DNA of 64,000 nt from Straminergon stramineum (GCA_963920665.1 OY987273.1:6264501-6328500), one strand, 5' to 3'; shown: positions 24,773-37,554, numbered from the stretch's first letter. The notes: a model not told the origin generated them from the letters alone. Translations and numbers: made by a program.

Positions 24773-24903
24773 CACTCGTAGAAAACATTGTTTCCTTCCA
24801 TAGTATCTAGGTGACACATTTTCTTGTTTTTGCGTTTTAGGGCAAAAAACAAGAAAATGTTTCACCTAGATTCTATGGAAGGAAACAATGTTTTCTACTA
24901 GTG
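24773..24903. mobile_element. 131-bp CACTA-type MITE, near-complete inverted repeat, target duplication ATA
   Basis: It begins CACTCGTAGAAAACATTG and ends with the reverse complement of CACTAGTAGAAAACATTG. The arms pair for about 55-60 bases (through the CCTTCCATAG and ACAAGAAAA segments) around a short centre GCGTTTTAGGGC. The flanks are ATA (24770-24772) and ATA (24904-24906), the 3-bp duplication expected for CACTA-class insertion. One terminal base (CACTC versus CACTA) has mutated. No coding capacity. Confidence 0.9.
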
Positions 24904-24906
24904 ATA

Positions 24907-26120
24907 CTACCTTTTTTTCCTCTCTACCAAAGTACCAATTTCTGAAATCATATCAAGAATGATCTTTTCCAATTATTCTGAAAATAGATTGTATGAATCA
25001 AATCAACAAATCTCCAAAAGTTTAACTTTCCAAATTACTTTCACTTGCATTGAGAAGAAAACTAGATCACTACTCACTACTCACTAGAGTAGAGCATCAT
25101 TGTCTAATTGGATATTTCCTTTTATATTCTTCAAAATCATAAGGTTTTAATTATAGGAAGCTTTTCTTCTAAGCTTTCAAGATATTTGGCCAAAGAAAGA
25201 ATGAAAGTCGTTCAAATACAACATGCCCCTTTTCGTGGATGGTAAGTTGTTGACATCACATTACCATACCTTCAAATGGTTCACTCCTTGGTCCCCTTCC
25301 TTGGGGTCAAAATTTTTAATTCATAAAAAACATGAGTAGGCCAACTTATATAGAAAACCCACCTAATTCCTCAATATCCATTGTAATTTTCTTCAAATTA
25401 TGCTAAAGCTAGAATTCTAAAAAATTCTATATACAAAGAGGAACAATAGAGCTAATCACCCGAGACAAATAAGCCCAATAAATTTCCTCAATTAATATGG
25501 TATTTTGGGCACAATCGGTTCTTAGTTCTCCACTATTCATATGAAAATCATAAATACAAGTTGTACTGTAGACTTCACGAGGACATTTTCTCAAAATACT
25601 ATGTTGACTTTTACGGTCAAGAATCAAGAACTTCTCATCAATCCCATATTCCTATTCGATTGCAATTATGTGGGAGAATCCCATTCCATTCATCATACCA
25701 TCACCTTCTTCCAAAACATGAGAATGACATATTCATCCATATAGAAAAGTTGTAAGATCCAAAAATGGTGTAGCATTTTCTCCCTTCCATGCACGCGACT
25801 AGTGTGCCCACACCAATTTAACTATTCTAGTACACACACTGCTTCAAGACATTATATACATTGTTTTATCTCAAAACATTGCATTTCTTTATATAACCAT
25901 GATAGGCAACATACAAAATTATTGTAGTGACAGTATTTTTCCTCATTACATTCCTAGGTATTTTATTTTGTTTTGAGGTAGTCCTTCAAAATGGGCTCCG
26001 AACCCATTTGTTGTAATTATGCATCAAACTTCCCTATGCTAGCTCTATTCCACTTATACCAATCCAAATAAAAACGACTTTCCACCCTCAAATTTGATAC
26101 CATCAAAGGTAATCTTTACT
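24907..26120. other. No gene recognised
   Basis: AT-rich, with only short frames (for example 25427-25627 minus and 25541-25755 plus) that show no family features. It may contain the 3' part of the minus-strand family-X member, but no RING-like cysteines were seen here. Confidence 0.5.
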
Positions 26121-26215
26121 CATGGAACTTCACCAACTTTTGAAGCGTTGCTAACTCTCCAGCAACACTGCCATATGCCGAGGAAGAAGCCAAAAGCTCT
26201 ATTTTTTGGAACGTG

Positions 26216-27436
26216 CTAAACAACAGCCTTGTAATATTCTTTCTTCTTCTCCATTATTTGAAGTTCTAGGCTTCGCCTTTCATTGTCTACCTGCTCACAT
26301 TTGCAAACAAGGGGTTCAAGTTTTGATTCCCATATCAAATAATGGTCCATTTTATGCACCTTCTCACTCTTCATTTCCTTCAAAGAAAAATCACGATTTC
26401 TTTGTAAGGAATGGAAGCCCTTGTCATTCTCTTCAATGATGTTTGTTATGGCCTTCAACTATTGCTTCAACACCTCTACGAAAGTGGGATTCAATTCTTG
26501 CTCCTTCAAAGTTTTCAATTGCTCGTTCTTTGCACACAATGCTAATTTTGCACTTTCTATTTTGGCAAGCAACATCGCCTCTTCATGTTCTGAATCACTT
26601 CCTCTGCCACTCCCATCACCCTTTCGCAAAACGAGGTCCACTTTCCTAGCCACTGCATCATCCATGCCTTCTTCATCCGTGTCTCATAATATGATGGGCT
26701 CTTGGGCTGATTGTCCACTTTGGTGGACTCCCACATCCATAGCTGGCCTAGATTCATACATGGCAACCTCCTCGTCATCCCTGTAGAAAGAATATCCATC
26801 ATATTCATAGGTGTGTTGATCAAAGTTAGAAGTCTCTAACCAAACCACGCTTTCATCGTGAACAAATGACTTCCCACACTTCATCTTGGATAACATCTTC
26901 TTTACATCTAGAGGTTCATTTGGTGGTAAAATTTTTGCAGTCTTTGGAATGATCGTGATAGGGACCTCCTTCAATGTTGACCAATCCACCTCCTTCTTCA
27001 ACACATATTCAGCATACACCATTCTTACAAGAAAGAAACAGAAATTGTAGTTTCAATAAGTTGAGTCCTCCAAATACAAGTGCTTCTACACCTCACAACA
27101 TCTAAATATGAAGCCCTCGTCCTTGTAGTATGTAAGATTTACTTTGTTTTGCTTCAGATGCTCTTTGTATCGACACAAGGAAAATAACTTGCTAATGTGG
27201 CACCAATCCATGTATTTGCAAACCGTTTTGTAACTCCAAGGCTCAGGTTCATTTCTCCAACCTTTAAATGCCTTAATCTTTGGATGGATCAAAATGGCCA
27301 GATGCTTTTTGTGAATTTTACAGCACCATTTCAGACCCTTGTCGCGGATAAGCTTCATCTCTTGTCGTGTAAGGCGTTTAATTATGGCAGGCAGCAATGG
27401 TAGGGACTCACTCTCAATAGTGCTCGGTCTATACAA
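26216..27436 (-). pseudogene. Family-X gene, member 2, disabled
   Basis: One minus-strand frame runs from about 27436 to 26216, with stops at 27086, 26684, 26459 and 26216 and no frameshift. The N-terminal part has FKGWRNEPEPWSYKTVCKY, WCHISKLF, NKVNLTYYKDEGFIFRC, matching members 1 and 3 in order and spacing. The middle is acidic (YEYDGYSFYRDDEEVA). The end is coiled-coil-like (IESAKLALCAKNEQLKTLKE, LEPLVCKCEQVDNERRSLEL). No RING finger was found. No ATG begins the open piece (the first codon is TTG), so the start is unknown. Upstream (right) are a shared leader at 27676-27700 and GC-rich block 2. Function unknown. Confidence 0.6.
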
Positions 27437-27675
27437 TCAAATGTACTCGGATACTATGCCAAATATAACAATCCTAAAACCTTGCTGTACAAACTTAAAT
27501 CTATTACCTCATGGTAATTCACATTTACAAATAGATCAACATAAACATTTACAGTCACAATCAAGTTTCAAACAATTCGGCGTGATTTACCATCAATGGA
27601 ACACATAGATGAAAGTAACATGAGGAGAGATAGAATATCCTCCTCACAACACCCACCTCCCTTCTCGAGCATGCA

Positions 27676-27990
27676 ATTAGCCACTTCAAGGTGGATAAAA
27701 GACAAGGTGCAAGAGGGAAGGATGGGAGACTGTGGGTTAAGGGTTTGATTTTGTACCTGGAGTTGCCTCGAGGTGAGTACGGCTGTGGATGGGGCACGTG
27801 TGGATCCACGAGGGGGGCCCGTGTGGGTCAAGAAGGCGACCATGGGTCCAGTACTTCCGCTAGCAACCACGACTGAGGGGTGATCGTGGGTGATGGTGAC
27901 TAGGGGTCTAGGGCAACCACGGATGAGGGGAACCTTGACTGGGGGTGCATGCGGGTCTGGAGTGACCATGGGTCCCAAACCCCCGACCGC
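27676..27990 (-). promoter_or_regulatory. Shared leader plus GC-rich repeat block (cluster 2)
   Basis: On the minus strand, CCCGCA/GGTCGCC-type C-rich repeats (27990-27760) are followed by the leader ATCCACCTTGAAGTGGC (27696-27676), then the family-X coding frame about 240 bp on. The same order of block, leader and gene recurs at 31.1-30.7 kb and at 34.1-34.5 kb, so it is likely the promoter or 5' leader of these genes. An alternative is a subterminal repeat of the carrier element. Confidence 0.55.
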
Positions 27991-29157
27991 GACAAGAAAT
28001 ACCTACACTAAATAGTGAAATTAGGTTGCCTTAACAATTAGATTGACTTACCCTCCAAAAGGTACTTTAGAAGCAATTAAAGTGAACGAAAATTTCTACA
28101 TATATTTCCATTTGTACACATGAAGGTTCATGAGTTCCAATTACAACAACATCTAATTCAAAAGTAGTGCATTCTTGTAATCTAATATTAAATATTTATA
28201 TAGTGTGGGCAACCTAATTTCACAATTTAATATAGAAGGCTCTTAAGTATTCCATATTCATTCATAAAATCAAAGTTATGTGGACTTTTAGTTTGTAGAC
28301 AAATATGGATTTTCTAAATTTTCTATCTTCTTAGAAAATAATTAAATCATGGGATGTCCATTTTGTATCTCAACAAAATAGCCATTGGGATTGAAACTTT
28401 CCAATTCCATAAGTACATTTTTTAGAATTCTTTTTTTTAGGTCATTATGTACTTCTTAGTACCTACTATTTTTTCCTACATGTTGTACAATTCCAAATTA
28501 TCTATATTTTCTTAGGTATGTAGCCGATTCATCTTGATGAATGAGTCTAAAGAAGCAACACCATTTTCGAAATAAATTAAAATATATGTCATGATTTGAA
28601 GTCCAGGTGCATTCTTTTTGGCATGGCCAGAACAATGACTTTGGTCATGTCAAAGGATAATAGTTTCCAATCTTCATGGTGAAAATTCCTAACATTTCAT
28701 TCTTAACAATTTAAACCCATCTTCTCAAGTCCGCATGCTATTGAATACTAGGGTTTAAGGTGTCTTTAAACCTTTATTGGGAAAAATTAGTACTCCCACT
28801 ACGAAGTACGAATGGTAGTGTTTGGATGAAAACATAATCAATAGATTATCTCAATCTAATTTGGACATATTGATTGAAGAAAGACTGGAGTTCTCCATAA
28901 TTGATTTAAATCTTACTTATGAATCATATCAACTCTATTCATTTCATGCTCAAGCTACAATGAACTATGCAAAGAATTCATATCCAAACCCAAATGCATG
29001 CAAGTAGGTGATGTATATGTACAATACTCAATATTTTGGGTGCAAACATGCACTTCACATTAAAAATAGTTTATACACTTGCATTGCTTTTCCAAAATGG
29101 GATGCACAAAAGGTGGCCAATGTAACTATTCCTGCTAAAATAATATTACATCAAATC
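27991..29157. other. No gene recognised
   Basis: AT-rich spacer between two minus-strand remnants. The short frame at 28822-29007 (plus) has no support. CACTAAATAGTG at 28006-28017 is a chance-level arrangement. Confidence 0.5.
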
Positions 29158-30746
29158 CTATGAGAGGACAGAGTCCCAAAAGACGAATGCGAGTGGTTTC
29201 ATGAACCATGGTTTATCCATGAGGAGGTCCACCACTTGTGCACATGTTGGTCTTCTGTTAAGATTAGGATCACCTAGTTCACGTAACTTCATGGCAAAGT
29301 ACCTTGATGACTCAGGATTTCTAAAAAGTCCTTGTCATATTCAACCATGTGTTCTATGTTCGTGGGTTGGGTCAACTTTCCAATCAAATACAAGTTGGAT
29401 TTCATTGAATATTGGTAGGTCGCTTTCATTACATCCAGACTCGTATTTGAACCCTCTGGCCCAAACAAATAGAACAACTTTAGAGCTGCCCACCAATGGC
29501 CCACCCTCTCAGCATCAAGTTTTTCCGGGTTTTCATATCCAAAATGCGAGGGAGCTCCTTCTTGAATACAACTTGCAATTCTCCAATCACAAATCCCAAT
29601 GTTGATCTCTTCATCCGAGAAGGGGGGATAATGCAACAATATGTTCACAGGTGACAAGTCATTGTGCAGCACCCCCGCATTGTGCACGAGACTTGTCACA
29701 TAAACCAAGGCCTACACCAACTTCACCTTGTGTCTTTGGAAGAGGCTAATTTCTTTTTGTTGTTGGCCTGCAAGTTGCTTCACCAACTTGATTTCATGCC
29801 ATTCCACATGCGGCACCACCTTCTCATTCAAATGAAGCAACTCTTTGAAATTACCACCATTCCATCACAAAGTGTATGCTTCCGTTGTTTGGTGGTGGAC
29901 AGCTAGGAATTTAATAATGGCCAAGTGATTCAACGGGCATACCAAAGCCTCCACTGACCTCTCCACCCTCACATCGCATTTGTTCCTTTGCTTTGACAAT
30001 TTCCTCGCAAAATGTACATGTGCTGGGATCGTGGACATCCCTTCAATGCGTACCTTGCACACCTTTGTGTATCCTCCTTGACAATCAAATCTAATAAGTA
30101 GGACCACCTTGGCCTCTGAGTAGACCCACATGATACATGAACCACTATCTCTCATAAATGCAGCCTTCAATGCATCCATTTGCCACCCCATACCCCTAGC
30201 TTCAGACCTTGACAATCTTTTTGCTGCAATTTGCCACCAATCCATCTTCTCACGAAACTCCTAGGCCCTATCTGTTCCTCCAAATCCTAGCACTATAGGT
30301 TGCAACTCAAGCATAAAATTCTTGGTGTTGAATATACCAATTTGTAGGCAATTGCCAATCCACATTTGCCATTGGTTGAAATACACTTCATCCACATTTG
30401 CATAGTCCGAAGATTCCTTGCATTTCCTTGTAATAAAGTTCTCTAACTCATCCTTCAAGGATTGGATGCCTGCCTCTCTATTTTTCAAGTATTTCCTCTC
30501 CAAATATTGTACACTTTTTTCCTCATACCATTGTAGACAAGCCTCATGTGTATAGGTCATATACCATGCTGGAAGATAGGTAGGGTCCTTGTTGTCTGCT
30601 ATCTTAGACTTCTTTGTTTTGGATGGTCCTGCACCCCCAATTACCTCCTTCGTAGTTATATCTACAAGAAACATTGTAGGATGGTCAAGTTCCTTATCCC
30701 AAGCAGATATCCAACCCATACTACTTCCTTCCTTTGAAATAGACAT
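29158..30746 (-). pseudogene. Protein-kinase-fold protein with degenerate catalytic motifs, disabled
   Basis: Minus strand, likely ATG at 30746 (MSISKEGS). One frame to about 29310 with stops at 30261 (TAG) and 29865 (TGA), then a frameshift and kinase C-terminal sequence to TAG 29158. Motifs in order: helical N-terminal region (YLERKYLKNREAGIQSLKDE); N-lobe/hinge-like CPLNHLAIIKFLAVHH and WNGGNFKELL; catalytic loop LHNDLSPVNIL (about 29666-29637), where HRD reads HND but Asp and Asn remain; metal loop CDWR (about 29590), where DFG reads DWR; then NRRPTCAQVVDLL, typical of kinase subdomain XI. Phe-to-Trp may be a family trait; Gly-to-Arg is probably decay. It is preceded by the same leader and GC-rich block as the family-X genes, so it is probably element-borne. 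Confidence 0.65.
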
Positions 30747-30844
30747 GGTCCTTTTTTGAAAAAGGAGGCATTCTTGACTTGAACTTGGCGAGGGAAAAGG
30801 GCAAAAACTTCCCCTTCTAAAGTCACCTTGGCCCACGAGTATGC

Positions 30845-31110
30845 ATTCACCCACTTTGAGGTGGATGAAAGCCAATGCGCAAGACTTAGAATGGCGACCG
30901 CGGGTCTGGGCGATCGCTTAAGTATCCGAGGTCGCCCTGGGGCGCATGCGGGTCCGGCGCATGCGAAATGGGCGCCTGTAGGTATGGAAGTGACCGCAGG
31001 AGGTGGGTGACTACGGTTTCCAGAGGTACTCGTGGCTCTAGGCGACCACAAGTTTTGAGGCAACCACTGGTGTAGAGGGCGACCATTGGTGTGAGGGCAA
31101 CCGCAGGTCT
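30845..31110 (-). promoter_or_regulatory. Shared leader plus GC-rich repeat block (cluster 3)
   Basis: On the minus strand the C-rich repeats (31110-30890: GGTCGCCC, CCCGCAT, CGGTCACTTCC) lead into CATCCACCTCAAAGTGGG (30868-30851), then the kinase-type gene. It matches clusters 2 and 5 in order. Confidence 0.55.
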
Positions 31111-32589
31111 AGAAAGGATGGACCATCATAAATAATAGCAAAAAGAAACCTTGATATGGGGGAGAAACATTGGCATTACAACTTCCCACTTCTATTTCAC
31201 TTGCTTTCAAATTAAATCATAAGACCACTATGATATGGTCTAGAATGTGGAATTAGATTTTGAGTTGTTTCTTTATGGTTCCAAAAATATGTCTACATTG
31301 TTCACAAAGAAAAAAAAAAAGGAATGGGCCAAAAGGGAAAGAGGGAATCAAAAATACAAAAGTATGTGACATGATTGACTTCTATTGAAACAAAAAGGGA
31401 GAACTTGAAATGCTTACATTCTACCATTGCATAATAATATTATGGAGGTTACTTTAGAAGCACCCAAAGTCTTCTTCTAATTTCTTCGAGTTTGCTCTAC
31501 ATTGAACATGAAATCAACTTTTTACACAATCCTAAGCCCTTTCTGGGTTGAAAAGGTCATAAATGCAAACAAACATGTTGCAAAGCACATTGAAATGATC
31601 AAAAAATTAAGCATATGCACATCAATCAAAAGATTGTTGTATTTGATGAAGACATTGTTCAAACCATCAAGAGTGTTTGAATTCTTACATTTCTTTTTTT
31701 CGCGTGCCATTCCTTGAAAATTGGTCATCCATAAGATACAAGGTATTTCTAAAAGGACAAGTGGGACACCTTTGAAATCATCTTTCTTAGACGTTGTAAA
31801 TTGTTAAGTTACAAATTACAGATGTGCTCTTCGGAAGTAAAACTTCCAAGGAGGACCACCCCTTCTTACACTACAAAATTCACAGGATGAAGAGATGCTC
31901 TTCTATCTTGTATAGAAAGTTTCTATCATTTATGGACTCAAAATTAGCCACCTCATCATTAAAAGATGCAGAACCGTCACATGCAAATCCTTATCCAATG
32001 TACAATTTCTTTGGCTAAGTATTCTATAGAGGACATTCAATATGTTCTTGTAAAAGCTATCCAAGCTTTACTTAAACTTTTGTATACAAAAAATAATCTC
32101 CCTTCAAAAAGACAAAATGTCAAGTTCAGTCACTTCGATAGGTTAGTAAGAAACATCATTTAATATCCAAGGTTTCATAGATGTACTATGAGGGTTTAGA
32201 AGGTCAGTATTGAATTTCCTACGAAAATCTATGAGGTGCAAGGTTGCACCATAAACATTTCCATATGAAATTCAATACTCATTTCCTAAAATTCTCATGG
32301 ACCATCCACTAGACCTTGAGAATGAAATCACCTTCCCTCCTACATACCACAAGGAATTAGCTTGAAGTTTTGTTTTTGTTATTTTTTAGATTGGCTACAA
32401 GAACCAAACCAAAGTGATCTCATTGGAGATCGAACTTGAGACCTCCACAAGAACAATGACTTCCGAGAAGCCAATAACTTCCATGCATCACCTGAAGATG
32501 CCTTGAAGACCGTAAGGTCCTAATGAAGTGATTTGTTTTTGGATGTTGAAAGTTGAATTCGTTACACTTATTAAAACTTTTCTGGATTG
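31111..32589. other. No gene recognised
   Basis: AT-rich. Short frames at 31502-31717 and 31966-32163 (plus) lack any family feature. A short A-run occurs at 31308-31320. Confidence 0.5.
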
Positions 32590-32925
32590 GAAGGCACGCC
32601 CCCACCCACGGTTGCCCAGGACCTAACCTCGCCCCCCACTAGCAATCACCCCCCATTCCACCAAATTGGACTCAACAACACCAAGACTTGAACTCGCCTA
32701 CACCTGTGGTCACCCAAGACCTAAACTCGCCCTCCACCAACAATTGCCCCCCATTCCACCAAATTGGACTCAACAACACCAAGAGAGGAGCCCATGCCTC
32801 CATCCACAGTCGCCCAGGACCTAAACTCGCCCCCTACCAGTAGTTGCCCCCCACTCCACCAAGAAAGGAGCCCATGTCCTCACCTGTGGTTACCTAGGGC
32901 CTGAACTCGCCCTGCACCAACAATT
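32590..32925 (+). repeat. C-rich tandem repeat (cluster 4), unit about 100-120 bp
   Basis: At least three imperfect units of the form CACCTGTGGTCACCCAAGACCTAAACTCGCCC, ACCAACAATTGCCCCCCATTCCACC, AAATTGGACTCAACAACACCAAGA. It uses the same GTCGCCC/ACCTGTGGTC vocabulary as the other GC-rich blocks, on the same strand as cluster 5. No gene follows directly. Confidence 0.7.
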
Positions 32926-33444
32926 GCTTCTATCTTAAAGTCATGTCAGTCGAGGAAACAACGAAGCAGAAGATGTAAGCCATTTCCAACTCTAATGAAG
33001 TCAAGCTTAATTGCGTCTTCCATACACTATAATTGACGTGTCCTTCAATACTGGTGGTTATTTAATACTACAGAATCAATCTATAAATACAGAAATTTTA
33101 CTATAACTAATTAGAAAAATTGAAGTAGGTTTTCCAAACCCTATAGAAAAACCATAGACCTTCTCCATGTATGCCACCCAAAAAGTAATGTACTTTTATT
33201 TTTTAGGGTGGATAAAATGACAAACACATGTGAGTTGCTTTTCATTATATGTCGTAAAAAAGTTTGAACACCTAAACCTTGTACTTGTAAGATAAAAACC
33301 ATTCAAAGTGTCATATCCTAACTTTTTAATCTTCAATAAATTCAATATTCATTCACCCCTTCAAATGTGTTTTAAATCCCCTTGATGTATCAAGGGAAGG
33401 ACTATATTGAAATTCCTATGTTGAAAGATGGAAAATGAAATGAT
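32926..33444. other. No gene recognised
   Basis: AT-rich spacer between two repeat blocks, with nothing recognisable. Confidence 0.45.
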
Positions 33445-33925
33445 GAGGAGAAGGGCTTCCCCAAGTCTCCATTTCGTAAACCACTTTTTATGTAGATAAA
33501 AAGATTTCTTCTTCATGCATCCCACAATATTGGTATTTTTTTTGTATATGGTTTTCCCCAAAAGGGAAGGTCCCCTCTAAATGTACTCCCTTCAAAAATT
33601 AAAATAGGAAATGGTCATGTTGAATTTTACATGACCATGAGGGAAAAAAAAAATGTCAAGGAGAAGAGCTTCCCCAAGTCTCTATTTCTTAAACCACTTC
33701 TTATGTAGATAAGAAGATTTCTCTTCATGCATCCCATGGTGTTAGTATTTTTTTTGTACATGGTTTCACCCAAAAGAAAAGGTCTCCTTTAAATGTACCC
33801 CCTCCAAAAATAAAAATAGGAAATGGTCATGTTGAATTTTACATGACCACAAGGATGGATGAAGGAGAAATGAAATGTTAGGGAGAAGGGCTTTTCCAAA
33901 TCTCCACTTCCTAAACCAATTTGCT
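33445..33925. repeat. Tandem direct repeat, period 213-222 bp, about 2.2 units
   Basis: The phrase AGGAGAAGGGCTTCCCCAAG recurs at 33445, 33658 (AAGGAGAAGAGCTTCCCC) and 33880 (AGGGAGAAGGGCTTTTCC). Between these the sequences match through ATGTAGATAA.AAGATTTC, CATGCATCCCA, TTTTTTTTGTA.ATGGTTT and AGGAAATGGTCATGTTGAA. Minus-strand open frames inside are not conserved between units, so it is probably non-coding. Confidence 0.85.
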
Positions 33926-34079
33926 TTCTTTATTATTTAATTAACTTTTGATCACTTAGTATTGAATGCCTTAGTCTTAGGATTTTTTGGAGTTATTCCT
34001 CAAAAAAGGGGGAGAGCGGTATTTAAAAAGTTTGAACACTTTCCTTCGAATTTGTAAGGGGGAAAAGTCAAACTCATTT

Positions 34080-34505
34080 TTTATGGCGCCCTTGACCTGT
34101 AGTCACCCTATACACAATCGCCCTCGCCATCAAGAAAAGAAAGACCTTCTTGAATCTTAGACTTGCGGTCACCCTTGACCCAGGGTCACCTCATACGTAG
34201 TCACCCCCATCATCATGAACAGGAAGACCTTCCTGAATCTCAAACTCACAGTCGCCCAAAAAATGACTTGTGGTCGTTCTATATGCAGCTAGCCCCCTAC
34301 ACCTGTGGTCGCCTTGTACTTGAGGTCTCTTTCCAGAAACTCTAATTTGTCCAAAATGGCAGTTAAGTGACAACGGGACCTAGACTTGCAATCGCCCAAG
34401 ACCCGCACGTACCCTAGGCAACTTCGGGTACTTAAGGGGATGTTCAATTCTTAGGTCACCACTTCCTTGGTCACATTGGGCCTTTCATCCGCCTTGAAGC
34501 GTCTG
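34080..34505 (+). promoter_or_regulatory. C-rich repeat block (cluster 5) and shared leader, separated from its gene by a CACTA insertion
   Basis: Repeats of GTCACCCTTGACCC, AGTCGCCC and CCTGTGGTCGCC fill 34080-34435, followed at 34485-34502 by CATCCGCCTTGAAGCG, the plus-strand version of the leader found before the minus-strand genes at 27.4 and 30.7 kb. The family-X coding start is at 39664, but 5,030 bp of that distance is the CACTA element plus its duplicated GCA. Without it the leader would sit about 130 bp upstream. Confidence 0.6.
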
Positions 34506-37500
34506 ATTACCGGTTCGTCAGTTGGAAGTTTAGGCACATTACAAGAAATCGGGTGTTTTATGACTTAGAAAATATGACTGTGAATGACTAGTGACTCATT
34601 TGAGTGATATTTTTGGAGGCCAACATGTTGGAAAAAAAATATGACTACAAATATGACTAGCAGTCATATTTTACATTTATACTTTACAAGCATATAGTAT
34701 ATGCCCATTGGGAATGCCAAGATACTTCGTACAGAATGATTGAAAACATCCTTGGGAACATCAAGTCATATTTTGTAGTCACATTTTTGTTTCAATCATA
34801 TTTTGCAGTCATATTTTTGTGATTATTAGATTTTTTTCCTTTGGGGCAAATGAAGAAAAATTTGATTGGTAATATTAAAATACTTCATAGAGCTTTATAG
34901 GAAACATGTTTGGAGAACGCATAGTCATATTTATTAGTTATATTTCTACAATAGTCACATTTTTTTTCCTTTTGGGCAACTTGAAGAAAATTTGGGCAGA
35001 GAATATATTTGGAGAGTGCTAAGTCATATTTGCCAATCATATTTTCACTTAAGTCATATTTTGCAATCTTATTTTGTAGACACATTTCTTTGGTATTTTT
35101 TTTTCTTTAGGAAGAATCTGGGGAAAAGGTGGGCAATCTAAATTGTATCTTTTAAATTTTGCTCCTAGAGACCATTCCTTGGGATTAAAGCATGACTTTG
35201 CTTAATACCTATTAAAATAAATTATTTTCTTTTGTATAATGTGTCTATTATAGAATTTATGTCCAAATAATTTTGGGTGGCACATGTTTATATTTTAATT
35301 AATATATTAAAATTTTTGATAGGAATTAGAAAAGGAGTAGAGAGGAATAAAGCAATTAATAATAGGAGATAATGAATTTGTTTTTGAGGATTTCAGGAAA
35401 AATTAGAGAAGAATAAAAGCCTATAGATAAACCAAAGCACCAAGGTGGGACTAAGCTTGAGAATCCAAGATGAAAACCAAGCCTGCTTTGACCCACTATT
35501 GGAACTTACTGTGGGATTGACTAATTGTGCAAATTGATTGTGATGGCTCATACAAAACAAAATCTAATGCATTTAAACTAGTGATGTAGATTGTAGGTTG
35601 TGGAGTTTAGAAAAATTACTTGAAGCTTAAGAAAAATCTAATCTAAAGAGAAGAAAAAAGAATGTGAGAAAAATTCTTACCTGAGTGGTCATGGAGCAAG
35701 AATAAGTGAGGAGTGTGATTTGTGTTGAGAGTCTCTAAGTGTTTGAAGAAGGAGCGTAGGTTCCAAGTTGCTACTGGAAGCTTTGGACAAGGTTAGGAGA
35801 CTAATTTGACCCCCTTATAGGGATTTGACTATGTATTAAACAAAGATTGTTGATTATAATACGCATAGTTGATCAAATGAAGTTTTCAAGTCTTAAGTAG
35901 ATATTTAGTTAGCACTGATGAGGTTGATGTCATTACAATTGTTTGATTTCTAGAGTAATTAGAAATCAATTAGTAGTAATAGGAGTCAAATATTGCAATT
36001 CTAAACTATCCCAAAAAATGAAGGAAAAAAACAAAAAATATTGAAAATAATTTGGAGAAAGTCTAGAGGAAAAAATAGAAAAAAACAGGTTGAAAAAAAA
36101 GAATTAGATCATATATCTAATTTATACCCCTTGTTGTAAAACATGTTATTTAAATTATATACAAAAACACAAAAAACACAAAAAAAATGGATTAAAGTAG
36201 ACCTCATGATAAAATTATAATATACATGTTGAAGAACGGGGATGTTGTGGAAACATATTCCAAAGCATGTTCTTAAATTTGGCACTTCGTTGTTTTTTTT
36301 TCTTGTAGAAACTATAGTTGCGCTACAAATTAGATGTTTAGATCAAACCTCTAAGAATTTATTAAAACCAACTTTGAATTCAAGATCATTTGGTTAATTT
36401 GTAGAGGATTCCAATAGCATGTGACATTTTAAAAAATAGATAAAAATTATGAAAGATAGAGTATGATGAAATTGGATAATTGACAACATTAGTTTTGGAT
36501 AAAAGATACTAAAATTCATCCAATTCAAGTCAAAAAGTAAAGTTAAAATTTAGTGTCATTTAGAATCCAATTCTGAAAGTGAAAATGAATTTAGACTTAT
36601 AGGCTAAAAGAAAATGTTGGATGAAATCTTGAACGATGAATTAGAGACAAACCTTCATCTATCTACATTTTTTGCTAAAAATATTCCATTATAAATATCT
36701 TTATTGTTTTAAAATAGGCATGAAATACTCTACAACTTCAAGTAACAAATTTTAATTTCTCAACTTGGATTTGGAGGTCTAGAGTTTTGACCTAGATTGG
36801 CCACAATTATCAAAAACCTTTGACTTTTATAATTTGTGTCTGTTTTAGTTTAGATGTCAATCACTTAAAATTTATTAGTAGAATAATATTGTTCATTGTT
36901 TAGAATGCCCATTGAAGAATACTTAAATATCTAACTTAAGATTTGAAGCCCAACAACAACAAAATATAATTGTATTTGCTTTATTTCAAGGATATAGATA
37001 AAATATTCATGTATATCATGTATTGAAGTTTGTCTCTTTCTTAGTAAGTTTTTTACAATGTCATATAAGCCATATTTATAGAGGATTTCTATAGGGCCAT
37101 TTAGAAGTCATAAAATTATTCATATAAAGATTAAGACTCATCATGATATAAATATTTGTATTGCAATTAAAAGATGGTTATTTGAATGTTCTTAATAAAA
37201 AGACATGGACAATAAAAACATAATCCTTTTTTCTACTTCAAAGATGCTTTTAAATAGTGCCTCTATTAAATACTTTTGCTCTTATATATTTAATGCATGA
37301 ACGTAGATATTTTGATTGATGTAGGGCATTTGCTTAGTAGTCTATTTTTTGCTATAACTATAGTTGCTTAAGGACTTGCAATTTTTGTTTAGAAATTTTG
37401 TAGAGTTGTATTGCAACATACATCTACTTTGTTACAATTTTTATTATTAAAATAACTTACTTGCTTAGTATAGTCACATTTAGTGAATTCCATGATTACA

Positions 37501-37554
37501 TCAAGTCATATGACTAGAGCAAGTCATGTGTATGACTAGGGTTTTAAAACCCTA

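Noticed and set aside
28006..28017. CACTA..TAGTG as a possible mini-element
   Set aside because: Only 12 bases, no inner inverted repeat and no target duplication.
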